Shown: positions 20,572 through 29,661 of the stretch, in pieces
Layout of the letters: the number at the start of each line of letters is the position of its first letter
Numbering within the stretch: position 1 is the first letter of the stretch
Source of the DNA: CAZKVU01 sp964556475
GTDB lineage: Bacteria; Patescibacteriota; Microgenomatia; UBA1406; HO2-37-13b
Length of the DNA: 64,000 nucleotides
Direction of reading: 5' to 3'
Assembly: GCA_964556475.1 (NCBI GenBank)
Contig: CAZKVU010000003.1
Coordinates: forward strand, 9,148-73,147
The notes under the pieces: generated by a model
The model's database searches: none
Told to the model about the DNA's origin: nothing
What the model saw: only the letters and a program-made list of their open reading frames with translations
Program-made: the position numbers and the translations under genes

Positions 20572-20578
20572 AGGCAGC

Positions 20579-22078
20579 CTAAATCTTCACCACCATGACA
20601 TCGCCTGATTGATACTCAATGTTTTTCTGAGAAAGTTTAAGCTCTTGTAGCGTTGCGAAGGATTCTTTAACAAGCGCATGTGTTAAATTATACTTTTTTT
20701 TCAGATCTTCGAGTGAAACCTTCAAAATAGGGTAAACTTCCTGAATTCGCAATAATCCGGGATTGTCCGCATTTACAAACACATCTTTATTCGTACAGTA
20801 AATAGTCATTGTTGTATTCTGGTGAGGAACGCAAATAACTCTCATCTTCCCTTTGTATCCATTCATAAAATCAAAAACATTCCACATATCCTGAGTAATA
20901 CTTCGATTACGATCTTTAATAATGCCTTTCATTTGAATGAAAAGAATAAGTCCAAGGTTTCCAAGGAGAATGGCACCCATTATAAAAAAAGTGTACGATT
21001 TAAATGGTCCATCAAAAAACTTAAAAAAAATGAAGGCAGATAAAATAGATGCAGGGACTGTCGCCATCTCCATATATCGTTGTCCTTCACCGATTGGCAT
21101 AAGTTGCTTTACTTTTAAGACGGTTGATCCAAAAATATAGAAAAAAATGATCCATACTGCGAAGGTTTGAAACATTGGAGATATGGAAAACCACTTAAAA
21201 TATAATCCGCCAATAATAAAAAAACTGCTGAGTGCCCATGGATTCAACCCGAACAAAGCGATAGGGGAGAATACCGACATAAACGTGTTAACTTTTCCAA
21301 CCCAGTCCTGTTGAATTTTGTTATTTTTTTTAGGGAGTCCACGTACTTGATGCGCCCACCGATAATCAAGATTACATACCCAAAAATAAATGTTAGACAG
21401 ATGACCCTTCAATACTCGCAAATAGTACCCTTTTGTGAGCACTACCGCAGCTGTAAATCCGATTAAAAATGCCTGGAAAAAAATCGGAGTATTTAGGTAA
21501 AAAGTAAAAAAAATTGAAATAAACAGAAAGGCTTGTGTAGCAAACCGGTGAGTCAAGAAAATGAAAAATGAAAAAATTATGCCAACGGCAAAAAACCATG
21601 GGTTATGAATATAGTGATAAACCACCAACGGTAAAACTGCCAATGTAAAATTAACGTAACCAAGTGATCGGGGAGTCATATAGCTATTCTCGATCGCTAT
21701 CATCGGCGTAAGCATGTAAATTGCTTGCGCGAGTAAAGCGACCCTGACATCTCCAATAAGATACATAACTGCATAATAAATAACGAGAACCTGAATTGCG
21801 TCAAAAAGTGGAGCAATAAATCCCTGAATATTTTTAAGAGTCTCTGTCGGAATAAAAGAAAGGATAAACGGGAAAACTGGTGGATAGTCAAAATAGCCAT
21901 CTATAATAAACTGCTTATTGATTTTTTCTCGTGGAATTCTATGATGTGCTTCTCTGACATGACGCGTCTCAATAAGCCGTGTCCACACATCAACGCCAAA
22001 AAAACGGTTAAAAAGACGCGGATACGACTGAAGAATAAAACTGAGGACAGGGACAATAAGTGGAATGAGATTATTCAT
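20579..22078 (-). CDS. Polytopic membrane protein, probable GT-C glycosyltransferase
   Basis: 499 aa with about 11-12 hydrophobic segments and a C-terminal soluble part from about 390. The first loop has FGVDVWTRLIETRHVRE and GYFDYPPVFPFIL, in the place where GT-C enzymes carry their acidic catalytic motif. No close family could be named; it is similar in layout to STT3/PMT-type transferases. Its position between sugar-modification genes supports a role in glycan assembly. Convergent with the acetyltransferase gene. Confidence 0.7.
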   Translation of the reverse strand: MNNLIPLIVPVLSFILQSYPRLFNRFFGVDVWTRLIETRHVREAHHRIPREKINKQFIIDGYFDYPPVFPFILSFIPTETLKNIQGFIAPLFDAIQVLVIYYAVMYLIGDVRVALLAQAIYMLTPMIAIENSYMTPRSLGYVNFTLAVLPLVVYHYIHNPWFFAVGIIFSFFIFLTHRFATQAFLFISIFFTFYLNTPIFFQAFLIGFTAAVVLTKGYYLRVLKGHLSNIYFWVCNLDYRWAHQVRGLPKKNNKIQQDWVGKVNTFMSVFSPIALFGLNPWALSSFFIIGGLYFKWFSISPMFQTFAVWIIFFYIFGSTVLKVKQLMPIGEGQRYMEMATVPASILSAFIFFKFFDGPFKSYTFFIMGAILLGNLGLILFIQMKGIIKDRNRSITQDMWNVFDFMNGYKGKMRVICVPHQNTTMTIYCTNKDVFVNADNPGLLRIQEVYPILKVSLEDLKKKYNLTHALVKESFATLQELKLSQKNIEYQSGDVMVVKI

Positions 22079-22086
22079 TGATTTTG

Positions 22087-22092
22087 ATTATA
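22087..22092 (-). promoter_or_regulatory. -10 box of gene 20579-22078
   Basis: TATAAT on the minus strand, 8 bases before the ATG. Confidence 0.65.
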
Positions 22093-22148
22093 GCAGACAA
22101 TATACGAAATGTGGCCTTCTTAGGCTTGAAATAAACACCCTTTCGTAT

Positions 22149-22154
22149 TATAGT
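22149..22154 (+). promoter_or_regulatory. -10 box of SDR gene 22165
   Basis: TATAGT, 10 bases before the ATG; a leader of a few bases at most. It probably drives the six-gene run up to 28152. Confidence 0.55.
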
Positions 22155-22164
22155 AAGGTGTTCT

Positions 22165-23088
22165 ATGAAAGTATTTATAACAGGTGCTACTGGTTTACTG
22201 GGAAGTTCACTTATTCGCAAAACACCAGCTGGCTTTTCTATCTCCGCATCATATCATAATAACAATCTGGTTCCAAAAAAAAGATGCACATATATTCACA
22301 TGGAATTAACTTCAAAGACATCTGTTATGAAAGCAATAGAAAAAGCAAAACCTGATATTGTCATACATACAGCCGCGATTGCTACCCCAGACTATTGTGA
22401 TAAAAATCAAGACGAAGCATGGAATGTTAATGTTAAAGGAACTCAGCATATTCTCGATGCCTGTAAAAAAGTCGGTGCAAAGATTATTTTTATAACAACA
22501 AATGGCGTCTATGATGGAAAAAATGCACCATATTCTGAAACAGATGAACCAAATCCAATTGATTTTTACGGTAAAACAAAATATGAAGCGGAGAAACTCG
22601 TCAAAAATTCCGGAGTTGCATATATTATCGTAAGACTTATTACGATGTATGGTTGGAACAATCCCCAGAGTCGTGAGAATCCGCTAACATGGCAGATCCG
22701 AGTCCTGGGCCGAAATAAAACACCACTAACAATGGTTGATGACATGTTCAACAATTTCCTTTCTGTTGAGGAAGCATCAATGGTTATTTGGAAGTTGGTA
22801 TCAAAATTTGATAAACATATAAATCAGTCATTTAATGTTGCAGGGAAAGAATGTATTAGTCGGTATGCTTTCTCAATTAAGATTGCAAAAATATTTGATC
22901 TGGATGAGTCAATGATTACACCGGTCAAACTATCATTTTTCAAAAATATGGTACCTCGCCCAGAGAACACATGCTTTACCACACGGAAAATGGAGGAAGA
23001 TCTAAACATAAAACCAAAATCAATGATTGACGGATTAAAATACCTCAAAAAAAATGGTCTCTCTTACTACGATTGGAAAGAATTATGA
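22165..23088 (+). CDS. NAD-dependent sugar epimerase/reductase (RmlD-like SDR)
   Basis: Extended short-chain dehydrogenase of 307 aa. The Rossmann motif GATGLLGSSL is at residues 7-16, the active-site YxxxK is in DFYGKTKYEAEKL, and VIHTAAIATPDYCDKNQDEA resembles dTDP-4-dehydrorhamnose reductase. It probably reduces or epimerises a nucleotide-linked deoxy-sugar. First gene of an operon whose members overlap (ATGA with the next gene). Confidence 0.85.
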   Translation: MKVFITGATGLLGSSLIRKTPAGFSISASYHNNNLVPKKRCTYIHMELTSKTSVMKAIEKAKPDIVIHTAAIATPDYCDKNQDEAWNVNVKGTQHILDACKKVGAKIIFITTNGVYDGKNAPYSETDEPNPIDFYGKTKYEAEKLVKNSGVAYIIVRLITMYGWNNPQSRENPLTWQIRVLGRNKTPLTMVDDMFNNFLSVEEASMVIWKLVSKFDKHINQSFNVAGKECISRYAFSIKIAKIFDLDESMITPVKLSFFKNMVPRPENTCFTTRKMEEDLNIKPKSMIDGLKYLKKNGLSYYDWKEL

Positions 23089-24254
23089 AGGCAATAATAG
23101 CAACACACACAGTATATCTACGAGGACAGGATATCCATGGACCACCGCATACCATCTCAGAGTTTTTTGACAAAATCAAAGCTGAATACATTTTCATCAA
23201 GTATCCACTCTCAAGTAAAGGATATCGAACTATTGAATTTTATGAAGATGGATACAAAATTCATACAGAAAAAAAATTTCTTATTCGCGGCATATCACAC
23301 TGGTTCCATTATCTTCGCGAATTCATCGTAACATGCAAATCTGTATTGCTTTACGAAAGGGGAGCAGATCTGTTTGTTGGTGTTGATCCACTCAATGCAC
23401 TTGCCGGAGCTTTTCTCAGAAGTATTGGTCTTGTGAAACATTCGGTGTACTTTTCTGTTGATTATGCTATCGAGCGTTTTCCAGGAAAAGTTCAGAATGA
23501 TATATATCATATGCTTGATCAAATGGCGATGAATACTTCTCATCAGACATGGAGTGTTTCAAAAAGGATCGTTACTGCGCGCAAAAAACTCGGATTACCG
23601 ACATCAAAAAATCTCATCCTTCCGAATGCACCATTTTTTAATGACGTGCCGAGGATTGAATTTGAGAAGACAAGAAAACATGATATTGTTCTTGTATCAG
23701 CTCTTGCGGAGGGTATTGCTTTTGATGTGTTATTTGAAGTCGTTAAAAAGCTGCTTAAAGTATTTCCGGATATTCGTCTTATACTTATTGGTTCAGGCCC
23801 TCGTGAAGAGGAATTACACGCACTTACTAAAGCTCTAAAACTCGAAAAACATATCATCTTTAAGGGCCCTCTTTCTCACGAAGACATGTTTAAAGTCCTC
23901 GTTGAGTCTGGTGTAGGAATTGCCCTCTACGATACAGCTGACAATAAGCATTTCCGATACTTTTCTGACCCAATGAAAGTAAGGGACTATCTTGCATCAG
24001 GTTTGCCTGTTATTGTTTCAGGTAATAGCGCAATAGGCGTCGAACTTGAAAAAGAAGGAGCTGGGTTCAATATCAAAGCAGATATTGAGCCACTCGTGTC
24101 TGCGCTTAAAACTATTTTGGGCAATGACAAAAAGCACTTATCAATTCGACAAAAAGCAATAGGATTGGCGAAAAAATATGATACCTATAAGCTTATAGAG
24201 GAATACATACTCGCATTAGACATTACAATCTCTGATGAGAAACATAAAGCCTGA
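23085..24254 (+). CDS. GT4-like glycosyltransferase
   Basis: GT-B fold transferase, 389 aa. The N-terminal half begins MKAIIATHTVYLRGQDIHGP; the C-terminal half has LIGSGPREEELHALTKAL, FKGPLSHEDM and DYLASGLPVIVSGNS, typical of family 4. I chose the ATG at 23085, which overlaps the upstream TGA as ATGA, over the TTG 12 bases earlier. It overlaps the next gene by 20 bases. Acceptor and donor unknown. Confidence 0.86.
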   Translation: MKAIIATHTVYLRGQDIHGPPHTISEFFDKIKAEYIFIKYPLSSKGYRTIEFYEDGYKIHTEKKFLIRGISHWFHYLREFIVTCKSVLLYERGADLFVGVDPLNALAGAFLRSIGLVKHSVYFSVDYAIERFPGKVQNDIYHMLDQMAMNTSHQTWSVSKRIVTARKKLGLPTSKNLILPNAPFFNDVPRIEFEKTRKHDIVLVSALAEGIAFDVLFEVVKKLLKVFPDIRLILIGSGPREEELHALTKALKLEKHIIFKGPLSHEDMFKVLVESGVGIALYDTADNKHFRYFSDPMKVRDYLASGLPVIVSGNSAIGVELEKEGAGFNIKADIEPLVSALKTILGNDKKHLSIRQKAIGLAKKYDTYKLIEEYILALDITISDEKHKA

Positions 24255-25272
24255 CTTAATTTCAATCATCATTGTTAATTGGAACGGGTCAAAATATTTC
24301 AAATGCCTTTTTTTATCACTATCAAAAATCAAGACACGATATCCAATAGAAATTATTTTTGTTGACAATGCTTCGTCAGATAATTCGCTCAGTAAATTAA
24401 AAAAACTTAACTTCCGAACGTTCCCAATTACAATTGTTAAAAATACTGAAAACCTTGGTTTTGCCGAAGGAAATAATACTGGCATTAGAGCCTCTCAGGG
24501 CTCGTATATACTTTTTTTGAATAATGATACTATCATGCAACCAGACACTGTAGATATTCTCATGCGCAAACTCGTTTCACATAAAAAAATTGGGGCAGTT
24601 CAACCTAAAATTATGCAGTATCCCCATAAGGAATTACTTGATTCAGTGGGATCGTATTTTATTAACACAGGATTTTTATACCATTATGGATACAACAAGG
24701 AGGACGCTAAGAAATACAACGATGAGGCAAATGTTTTTTCACTAAAGGGAGCGTGTATGTTATTTAAAAAGTCAGTTCTTGATACCGTTGGCTATTTTGA
24801 TGAGCGATATTTTGTGTATTTTGAGGAAACAGATTTATGCTTACGAACAATGATTGCGGGTTATGATGTCGCGATCGTCCCGCAGGCTGTGTTATTTCAT
24901 GAAGGCGGTGGGACTTCAGGGACTGTTCAGCCTGGTTTTGTTCTCAAGCATGCATATAAAAATCGAATCTTTACGTATCTAAAAAATTTTGAAATCATGA
25001 CACTTATTAAAGTTTTACCATTTCATATTTTTCTTAATTTCCTAGCAGCTTTCGGATATTTCGCAACGCTGAGGTTTAAACAGGGCCTTGCAATTATCTC
25101 CGCTGTATTCTGGAATGTCATACATCTTAATCAAGCTTTTGCAGAGCGAAAAAAAATAGCACAAATAAGAAAACGCTCAGATAAATCATATCTCCCAGCT
25201 ATTACAAAAAAGGTAAAATGGTCATATTATCTGCATTTATTTACCAGCTTGAAGAATTACATAGACGAATGA
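24235..25272 (+). CDS. GT2 glycosyltransferase, rhamnosyltransferase-like
   Basis: Family 2 inverting transferase of 345 aa. Motifs in order: SIIIVNWNGSKYF, IIFVDNASSDNS, NLGFAEGNNTGI, the DxD-position FLNNDTIMQPDT and FVYFEETDLCLR (catalytic acidic pair). A C-terminal hydrophobic stretch near 255-285 may associate with the membrane. It overlaps the preceding GT4 gene by 20 bases and the small membrane gene by ATGA. Confidence 0.92.
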   Translation: MRNIKPDLISIIIVNWNGSKYFKCLFLSLSKIKTRYPIEIIFVDNASSDNSLSKLKKLNFRTFPITIVKNTENLGFAEGNNTGIRASQGSYILFLNNDTIMQPDTVDILMRKLVSHKKIGAVQPKIMQYPHKELLDSVGSYFINTGFLYHYGYNKEDAKKYNDEANVFSLKGACMLFKKSVLDTVGYFDERYFVYFEETDLCLRTMIAGYDVAIVPQAVLFHEGGGTSGTVQPGFVLKHAYKNRIFTYLKNFEIMTLIKVLPFHIFLNFLAAFGYFATLRFKQGLAIISAVFWNVIHLNQAFAERKKIAQIRKRSDKSYLPAITKKVKWSYYLHLFTSLKNYIDE

Positions 25273-25676
25273 TCCATTCATATATCTCTACATTGTTGCT
25301 AACAAATTATTCAAACGAAACGAATATTTTTCTCATTCCTTTAAGTATTGCGACTATTCAACTAGCTCTTATTATCTCCACACTATGTATAGTATTTGGC
25401 ACTCCACTACTTAGAAAAATCTCAAGTATTTTGATTATCTACACAGGATTTTTCTTTGTTACTTCTCATACGGTCAACATTGCCTATGGTATAACTGCAC
25501 CTGTAAATATTTTTTACATGCCGATCCCAAAAATTCCAGAAGCAACTCTCGCTCTTTGTTTTTATTTACTATATCTCTCACTAATTATGATGATATTTGT
25601 TTATTTGCGTCGTTTTATAAAATCCATTCCGCATCATACACTACACATTTCCAAAACGACAAAAGCGCATGATTAA
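25269..25676 (+). CDS. Small membrane protein upstream of a GT-C enzyme
   Basis: 135 aa, three or four hydrophobic segments, basic C-terminal tail. I do not recognise a family. The ATG at 25269 forms an ATGA overlap with the GT2 stop and is preferred to the in-frame ATG at 25218. Its end overlaps the large GT-C gene by 8 bases. Two other GT-C genes (33411, 39029) also have a small membrane gene directly upstream, so a partner or chaperone role is possible but inferred. Confidence 0.7.
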   Translation: MIHSYISTLLLTNYSNETNIFLIPLSIATIQLALIISTLCIVFGTPLLRKISSILIIYTGFFFVTSHTVNIAYGITAPVNIFYMPIPKIPEATLALCFYLLYLSLIMMIFVYLRRFIKSIPHHTLHISKTTKAHD

Positions 25677-28152
25677 AAAAATACTTATTATTTTCAGTGC
25701 ACTTACGGTAATCGCAATCAAATTATTTGGTGAAAAATTACCATATATAAATGTCTCACAAAATATTTTCCTCTATGCCTCGCTCGTCATGTTTGCGGGG
25801 TCGCTTATTTTTTCTGGGAATAGAGGGCGCACGATAGTATTTATCATCTCTTTGTCTGCATGTCTGACATCTATACTGCCCATAAAAATTTTTAGTGAAA
25901 ATCTGGGACAATTTACGTTAACATTTGCTTTTATTTCGCTCTTGTCAGCCAATCATCTCGATCTTAAGAAAACCTTTTCAATGGTTAGTCGGGGATATCG
26001 CTTACTTATCAAAAATGCCGCGTCGCATTTTTGGACATATACTGCTGTCATAATTTCATTGCTCATTATTCTTGCATATAAGCAGACACTCAATGGGTAC
26101 TTTGAAGGTGACGAATGGATATTCTTTAGAACATTTAGAGAGGCAGCAACATCACCATTTTGGTTTGTACAAGGCTTTATTCAAACATATACAAATCATC
26201 ATCCAATATTACATGCGGCTCCAGTTTCAAACATGCTGTATGTCATGCAATACAGGTTATTTGCATTGAATTTTGAGCCGTACATCATTCAGTCAATCAT
26301 AACGCATATACTTGTTTCGCTTTCACTTGTATATTTTACTTATCAATTAACGGGTCGAAAAGTTTTCTCAGCAAGTGCAGGAGTGCTCTTTGCCCTTGTT
26401 GGATCACATGCACAGGCAGTGACATGGACACTTGCTGCCCTTTATACTGAAAATTCGCTCCTGTTTTCACTACTTTCGCTTTCGCTTTTACTGAAGTACA
26501 GCAATTCTTTCAATAAAAAAACACTGTATATATCCGCCGCATTTCTAGCATTAGCATTGTTGAGTAAAGAAACAGCAATCGCAAGTGCGATTCTATATCC
26601 AGCGCTTTATCTGATGTTCGTTCCATCATCCAAGCGATCGTTGAGGAAAGATTTATTTCCATATTGTGCAGCGCTTTTAGCTTTTATAGTAAGTCAATTA
26701 GCATTCAGAACAGACTCGACACTCTTCAAAGATTTCAAAATAGGGGATTTCCTGTTCAGCTATATACTTCTCGCATCAAAATCGTTTTCACAAGCTCTAT
26801 TTACAAGTCAATCACTGCTGAACCTTACTCAAGGCATAACAGACATGCAGTTCCCATACTTTAACCTTGAAAAAACAGTTCGGGGTACAAACTATCTTGC
26901 ATTTACACAAGGCGCTGGACTTGAATTCACAAGTCACATTGTAACATTGCTCACATTAATTCCGCTTTACTTTGCCGCTCGTCCAAAAAAGTGGTGTCAA
27001 ACACGAAAAGTCGCTGCTCTCTTTTATTTTTTAAGCATCATTCCTATAGCACTTATCACGCTCCAATTTCCATGGTGGAAATATCAGTCTATTGTGGACT
27101 CACGTCATTTGTATTCAATAACGCCGGCCATTGTGCTCCTTTTTCTTATTGCGTTTGACAATATTGCAACATATATTCATGAAAAGTCTAGTCTGTCGAA
27201 AAGATATATATTTATCTTTCTTGTTGGAATTGCATGCCTTTGGCAGATGAGTCTTCTAAAAAATTTCATACATAATCTTCATACCGATATGTCGTTGCCT
27301 GATAGGGCAAAAATAGTATCAGCGATCCAGCACACTATAACTAAACCGCAAAATCGGATGGTTATTTATACTGAAAGCAATAAAACATTTTATGGATTTG
27401 CAGAACTTATTTTGCCATTCCAAACCCCATTTTCTCAAGTTGCACCTTTACTCTTTGACAAAAGAAATCATCCACTAGGTTTGCCGTATCCGAAGGAATT
27501 CTTTGATCAAAAATTCCTGTCAAACGCAGGGATTATTTCACAGGGTTATTACGAAAAAGACGGCTATGGTCTCGGATACTTCCTGGATAAAAATAAACTA
27601 ACTCGGGAAGTGGAAAAAAATCAAATACCTCTGAATGCTATTTACGGTTTTCTCTACAATGCTGACAGCCATAATGTGCAGGATATTTCTCCAGAATTAA
27701 GACAGGACATCAAAACTAAATTAGACTCGAGAACACAATTTATGGGTTGGTCGAGATTTGTAGATGCATCATCAGAACTGTCATTTTTATTTGAACCAAC
27801 TTGGAACCTCAATTCAACATCCAACCATATTGAAATTTCGCAAAGGCCAGGACGAATTATGACCATTGACATTTTCCATCCACAAGAAGGAGATGTTTTC
27901 TCTGCATTTGTTGAGAATTCTATGGTGAATGGGGAAGAGGTTGGAACATCGTATACATCTGATCAATTATTGCCGGATCTCGATAAATCGCATATCACGT
28001 ATATTCCAAATGCGAATCCAAATATTCTGTTTACCGTTGCGGGGAATAACCGTACATTTTATAAATTTGAGATATTTGACAAGGAATTATCACATCTTAT
28101 TTTCAGAACAATGGAGTTTATTGATGACAACAATGACGCTATTTTGCTTTAA
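25669..28152 (+). CDS. Large GT-C family membrane glycosyltransferase, 827 aa
   Basis: Polytopic membrane enzyme. About four N-terminal membrane segments precede the GT-C acidic motif GYFEGDEWIFFRTF (D148-E149), an unusually late position caused by the N-terminal extension. A second membrane block runs to about 530, then a soluble extracytoplasmic domain of about 290 residues, which is predicted to be rich in beta structure. It probably transfers sugar from a polyprenyl-phosphate donor. It is the last gene of the operon and overlaps the opposing methyltransferase by 14 bases. Confidence 0.82.
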   Translation: MIKKILIIFSALTVIAIKLFGEKLPYINVSQNIFLYASLVMFAGSLIFSGNRGRTIVFIISLSACLTSILPIKIFSENLGQFTLTFAFISLLSANHLDLKKTFSMVSRGYRLLIKNAASHFWTYTAVIISLLIILAYKQTLNGYFEGDEWIFFRTFREAATSPFWFVQGFIQTYTNHHPILHAAPVSNMLYVMQYRLFALNFEPYIIQSIITHILVSLSLVYFTYQLTGRKVFSASAGVLFALVGSHAQAVTWTLAALYTENSLLFSLLSLSLLLKYSNSFNKKTLYISAAFLALALLSKETAIASAILYPALYLMFVPSSKRSLRKDLFPYCAALLAFIVSQLAFRTDSTLFKDFKIGDFLFSYILLASKSFSQALFTSQSLLNLTQGITDMQFPYFNLEKTVRGTNYLAFTQGAGLEFTSHIVTLLTLIPLYFAARPKKWCQTRKVAALFYFLSIIPIALITLQFPWWKYQSIVDSRHLYSITPAIVLLFLIAFDNIATYIHEKSSLSKRYIFIFLVGIACLWQMSLLKNFIHNLHTDMSLPDRAKIVSAIQHTITKPQNRMVIYTESNKTFYGFAELILPFQTPFSQVAPLLFDKRNHPLGLPYPKEFFDQKFLSNAGIISQGYYEKDGYGLGYFLDKNKLTREVEKNQIPLNAIYGFLYNADSHNVQDISPELRQDIKTKLDSRTQFMGWSRFVDASSELSFLFEPTWNLNSTSNHIEISQRPGRIMTIDIFHPQEGDVFSAFVENSMVNGEEVGTSYTSDQLLPDLDKSHITYIPNANPNILFTVAGNNRTFYKFEIFDKELSHLIFRTMEFIDDNNDAILL

Positions 28153-28888
28153 CTTTCTCAAAAATTCCAATCACATTATTGCCATCGTATTCAATATGCG
28201 AAAATGCAACGTCAGATTTTTCCGCCAGTTCAGCAAGCGATCTATTCTTAAGTACAACATTCAGCAGCGTTAGGACAACTTTTGGGAAGTGACCTGTGAA
28301 ATATATTTTCTTGAGTTGAAGCCCGTATTTTTTAAAACCCTTATATCGTTTTGTATCATATCTTCTCTGATGACCAAGTCTTCGATCATGAAACCAATTC
28401 AGAATCCACCAAATAGGAAGTACATGTCGTTGGCGCAGGGGAGTGACAATGAGGATTCTGCCGCCTGGTTTTAGTACTCGACTCCATTCTGATAAGGCAG
28501 TTTCTTCGTCCTCAAGATGCTCAAGGATACTATTTGCAATTGCTCCATCGAATTCTTGATCTTTAAATGGAAGCTTCGTTACATCACATTGTTTCGCTGA
28601 GAGGTTATTCAGTTTCAGTCTTTTTTTTGTATCTTCAATGAGTTTTATTGAAATATCCGCAATATCACAAGCTACGACATCATATCCCTCCTTTGCAAGT
28701 TCTGCGGAAATCCGTCCATCACCTGCGCCTAGTTCTACAAATTTTCCTTTTCTTGCATTTTTAGTAATGTCATTATGGATTCTCTCCATGTATGAGGCCT
28801 GCCATGGCTCTAATTGACTTGTATCAATATTCTTAAATTCATCATTGAAAAGTTTTCGTTGTTTTTCCAAGTGTTCCTTCGTTGGCAT
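28139..28888 (-). CDS. Class I SAM-dependent methyltransferase
   Basis: 249 aa. The SAM-binding motif I is FVELGAGDGRISAELA, with the acidic post-I residue in VVACDIAD, and the SILEHLEDEETALSEWSRVLKPGG stretch matches Methyltransf_11/UbiE types (quoted in part). It may methylate a glycan or lipid in this island; the substrate is unknown. I chose the inner Met at 28888, because TATTCT lies 7 bases upstream, rather than the Met at 28921, which falls inside the divergent promoter region. Confidence 0.86.
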   Translation of the reverse strand: MPTKEHLEKQRKLFNDEFKNIDTSQLEPWQASYMERIHNDITKNARKGKFVELGAGDGRISAELAKEGYDVVACDIADISIKLIEDTKKRLKLNNLSAKQCDVTKLPFKDQEFDGAIANSILEHLEDEETALSEWSRVLKPGGRILIVTPLRQRHVLPIWWILNWFHDRRLGHQRRYDTKRYKGFKKYGLQLKKIYFTGHFPKVVLTLLNVVLKNRSLAELAEKSDVAFSHIEYDGNNVIGIFEKVKAK

Positions 28889-28895
28889 ACACACA

Positions 28896-28901
28896 AGAAT
28901 A
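28896..28901 (-). promoter_or_regulatory. -10 box of methyltransferase 28139-28888
   Basis: TATTCT on the minus strand, 7 bases before the ATG; only 9 bases from the opposing -10 box. Confidence 0.5.
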
Positions 28902-28910
28902 CCATAATGG

Positions 28911-28916
28911 TATAAT
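28911..28916 (+). promoter_or_regulatory. -10 box of methyltransferase 28924 operon
   Basis: TATAAT, 7 bases before the ATG at 28924. It would drive the run of overlapping genes to 34946. Confidence 0.7.
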
Positions 28917-28923
28917 TTCATCC

Positions 28924-29661
28924 ATGTCTAAAATGAGCTTGAGAACGACTCAAAAAAAGCAAAAAATTAAAAAACCCTCCATTCACCATAAAAAAGTTTT
29001 TGACGAAGACTACTTTACAGACTATTACCACGCAATGACCGGCGACTTTGCCCATAAAGATCTTATTCGGAATCGCAACTGGTTTTACGGATGGTTTGAT
29101 GCCTTGAAACCACTCTATGATTTTTCAAAAGGGAAAGGTCGAAAAGCAATGGAAATCGGATGTGCGATAGGAGCCGCCGCAAGTATCTTGCATGATAGAG
29201 GGTTTGATGTTATCGCCACTGACATTTCACCATATGCTGTCAAGAAAGCTAAAAAATTGCTACCTCATATTTCATTTGATATTGTTGACGCAGAAAAACC
29301 TCCAAAAAAATATGCGAATTCCCAGGATGTTATATTTGCGTTTGAAGTGATCGAGCATTTGCCAAATCCGGAACTTGCCATAGAAAATTTCAGAGCAATG
29401 CTTAAGAAGGGCGGTTCACTCATATGTTCAACGCCATATCCATATAAATATGTTTTTGTTGATGAAACACATATCAATGTGCGGTACCCTGAAGAATGGG
29501 TAAAAGCTTTCAGAAAAGCCGGCTTTAAAAAAATAGAGTATAAACATATAGGCTTTATTCCATTCTTTTATAGATTTTCTCCTCGGCTTCATGTAAAATT
29601 ACCATTTGGGTTACCAATCAGATATTTCAACTCAACAATTTTTATACATGCTACGAAATAA
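28924..29661 (+). CDS. Class I SAM-dependent methyltransferase
   Basis: 245 aa. A basic N-terminal tail is followed by YFTDYYHAMTGDFAHKD and SAM motif I MEIGCAIGAAASILHDRGFD with acidic ATDISPYA. FAFEVIEHLPNPELAI and MLKKGGSLICSTP complete the fold. Such enzymes often methylate sugars in envelope-glycan clusters. The start is set by the TATAAT box; the in-frame codon at 28882 would lie upstream of the promoter. It overlaps the next gene by 14 bases. Confidence 0.88.
   Translation: MSKMSLRTTQKKQKIKKPSIHHKKVFDEDYFTDYYHAMTGDFAHKDLIRNRNWFYGWFDALKPLYDFSKGKGRKAMEIGCAIGAAASILHDRGFDVIATDISPYAVKKAKKLLPHISFDIVDAEKPPKKYANSQDVIFAFEVIEHLPNPELAIENFRAMLKKGGSLICSTPYPYKYVFVDETHINVRYPEEWVKAFRKAGFKKIEYKHIGFIPFFYRFSPRLHVKLPFGLPIRYFNSTIFIHATK

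Noticed and set aside
23543..23857. 104-aa minus-strand frame opposite the GT4 gene
   Set aside because: Antisense shadow of a recognisable glycosyltransferase; no motif.
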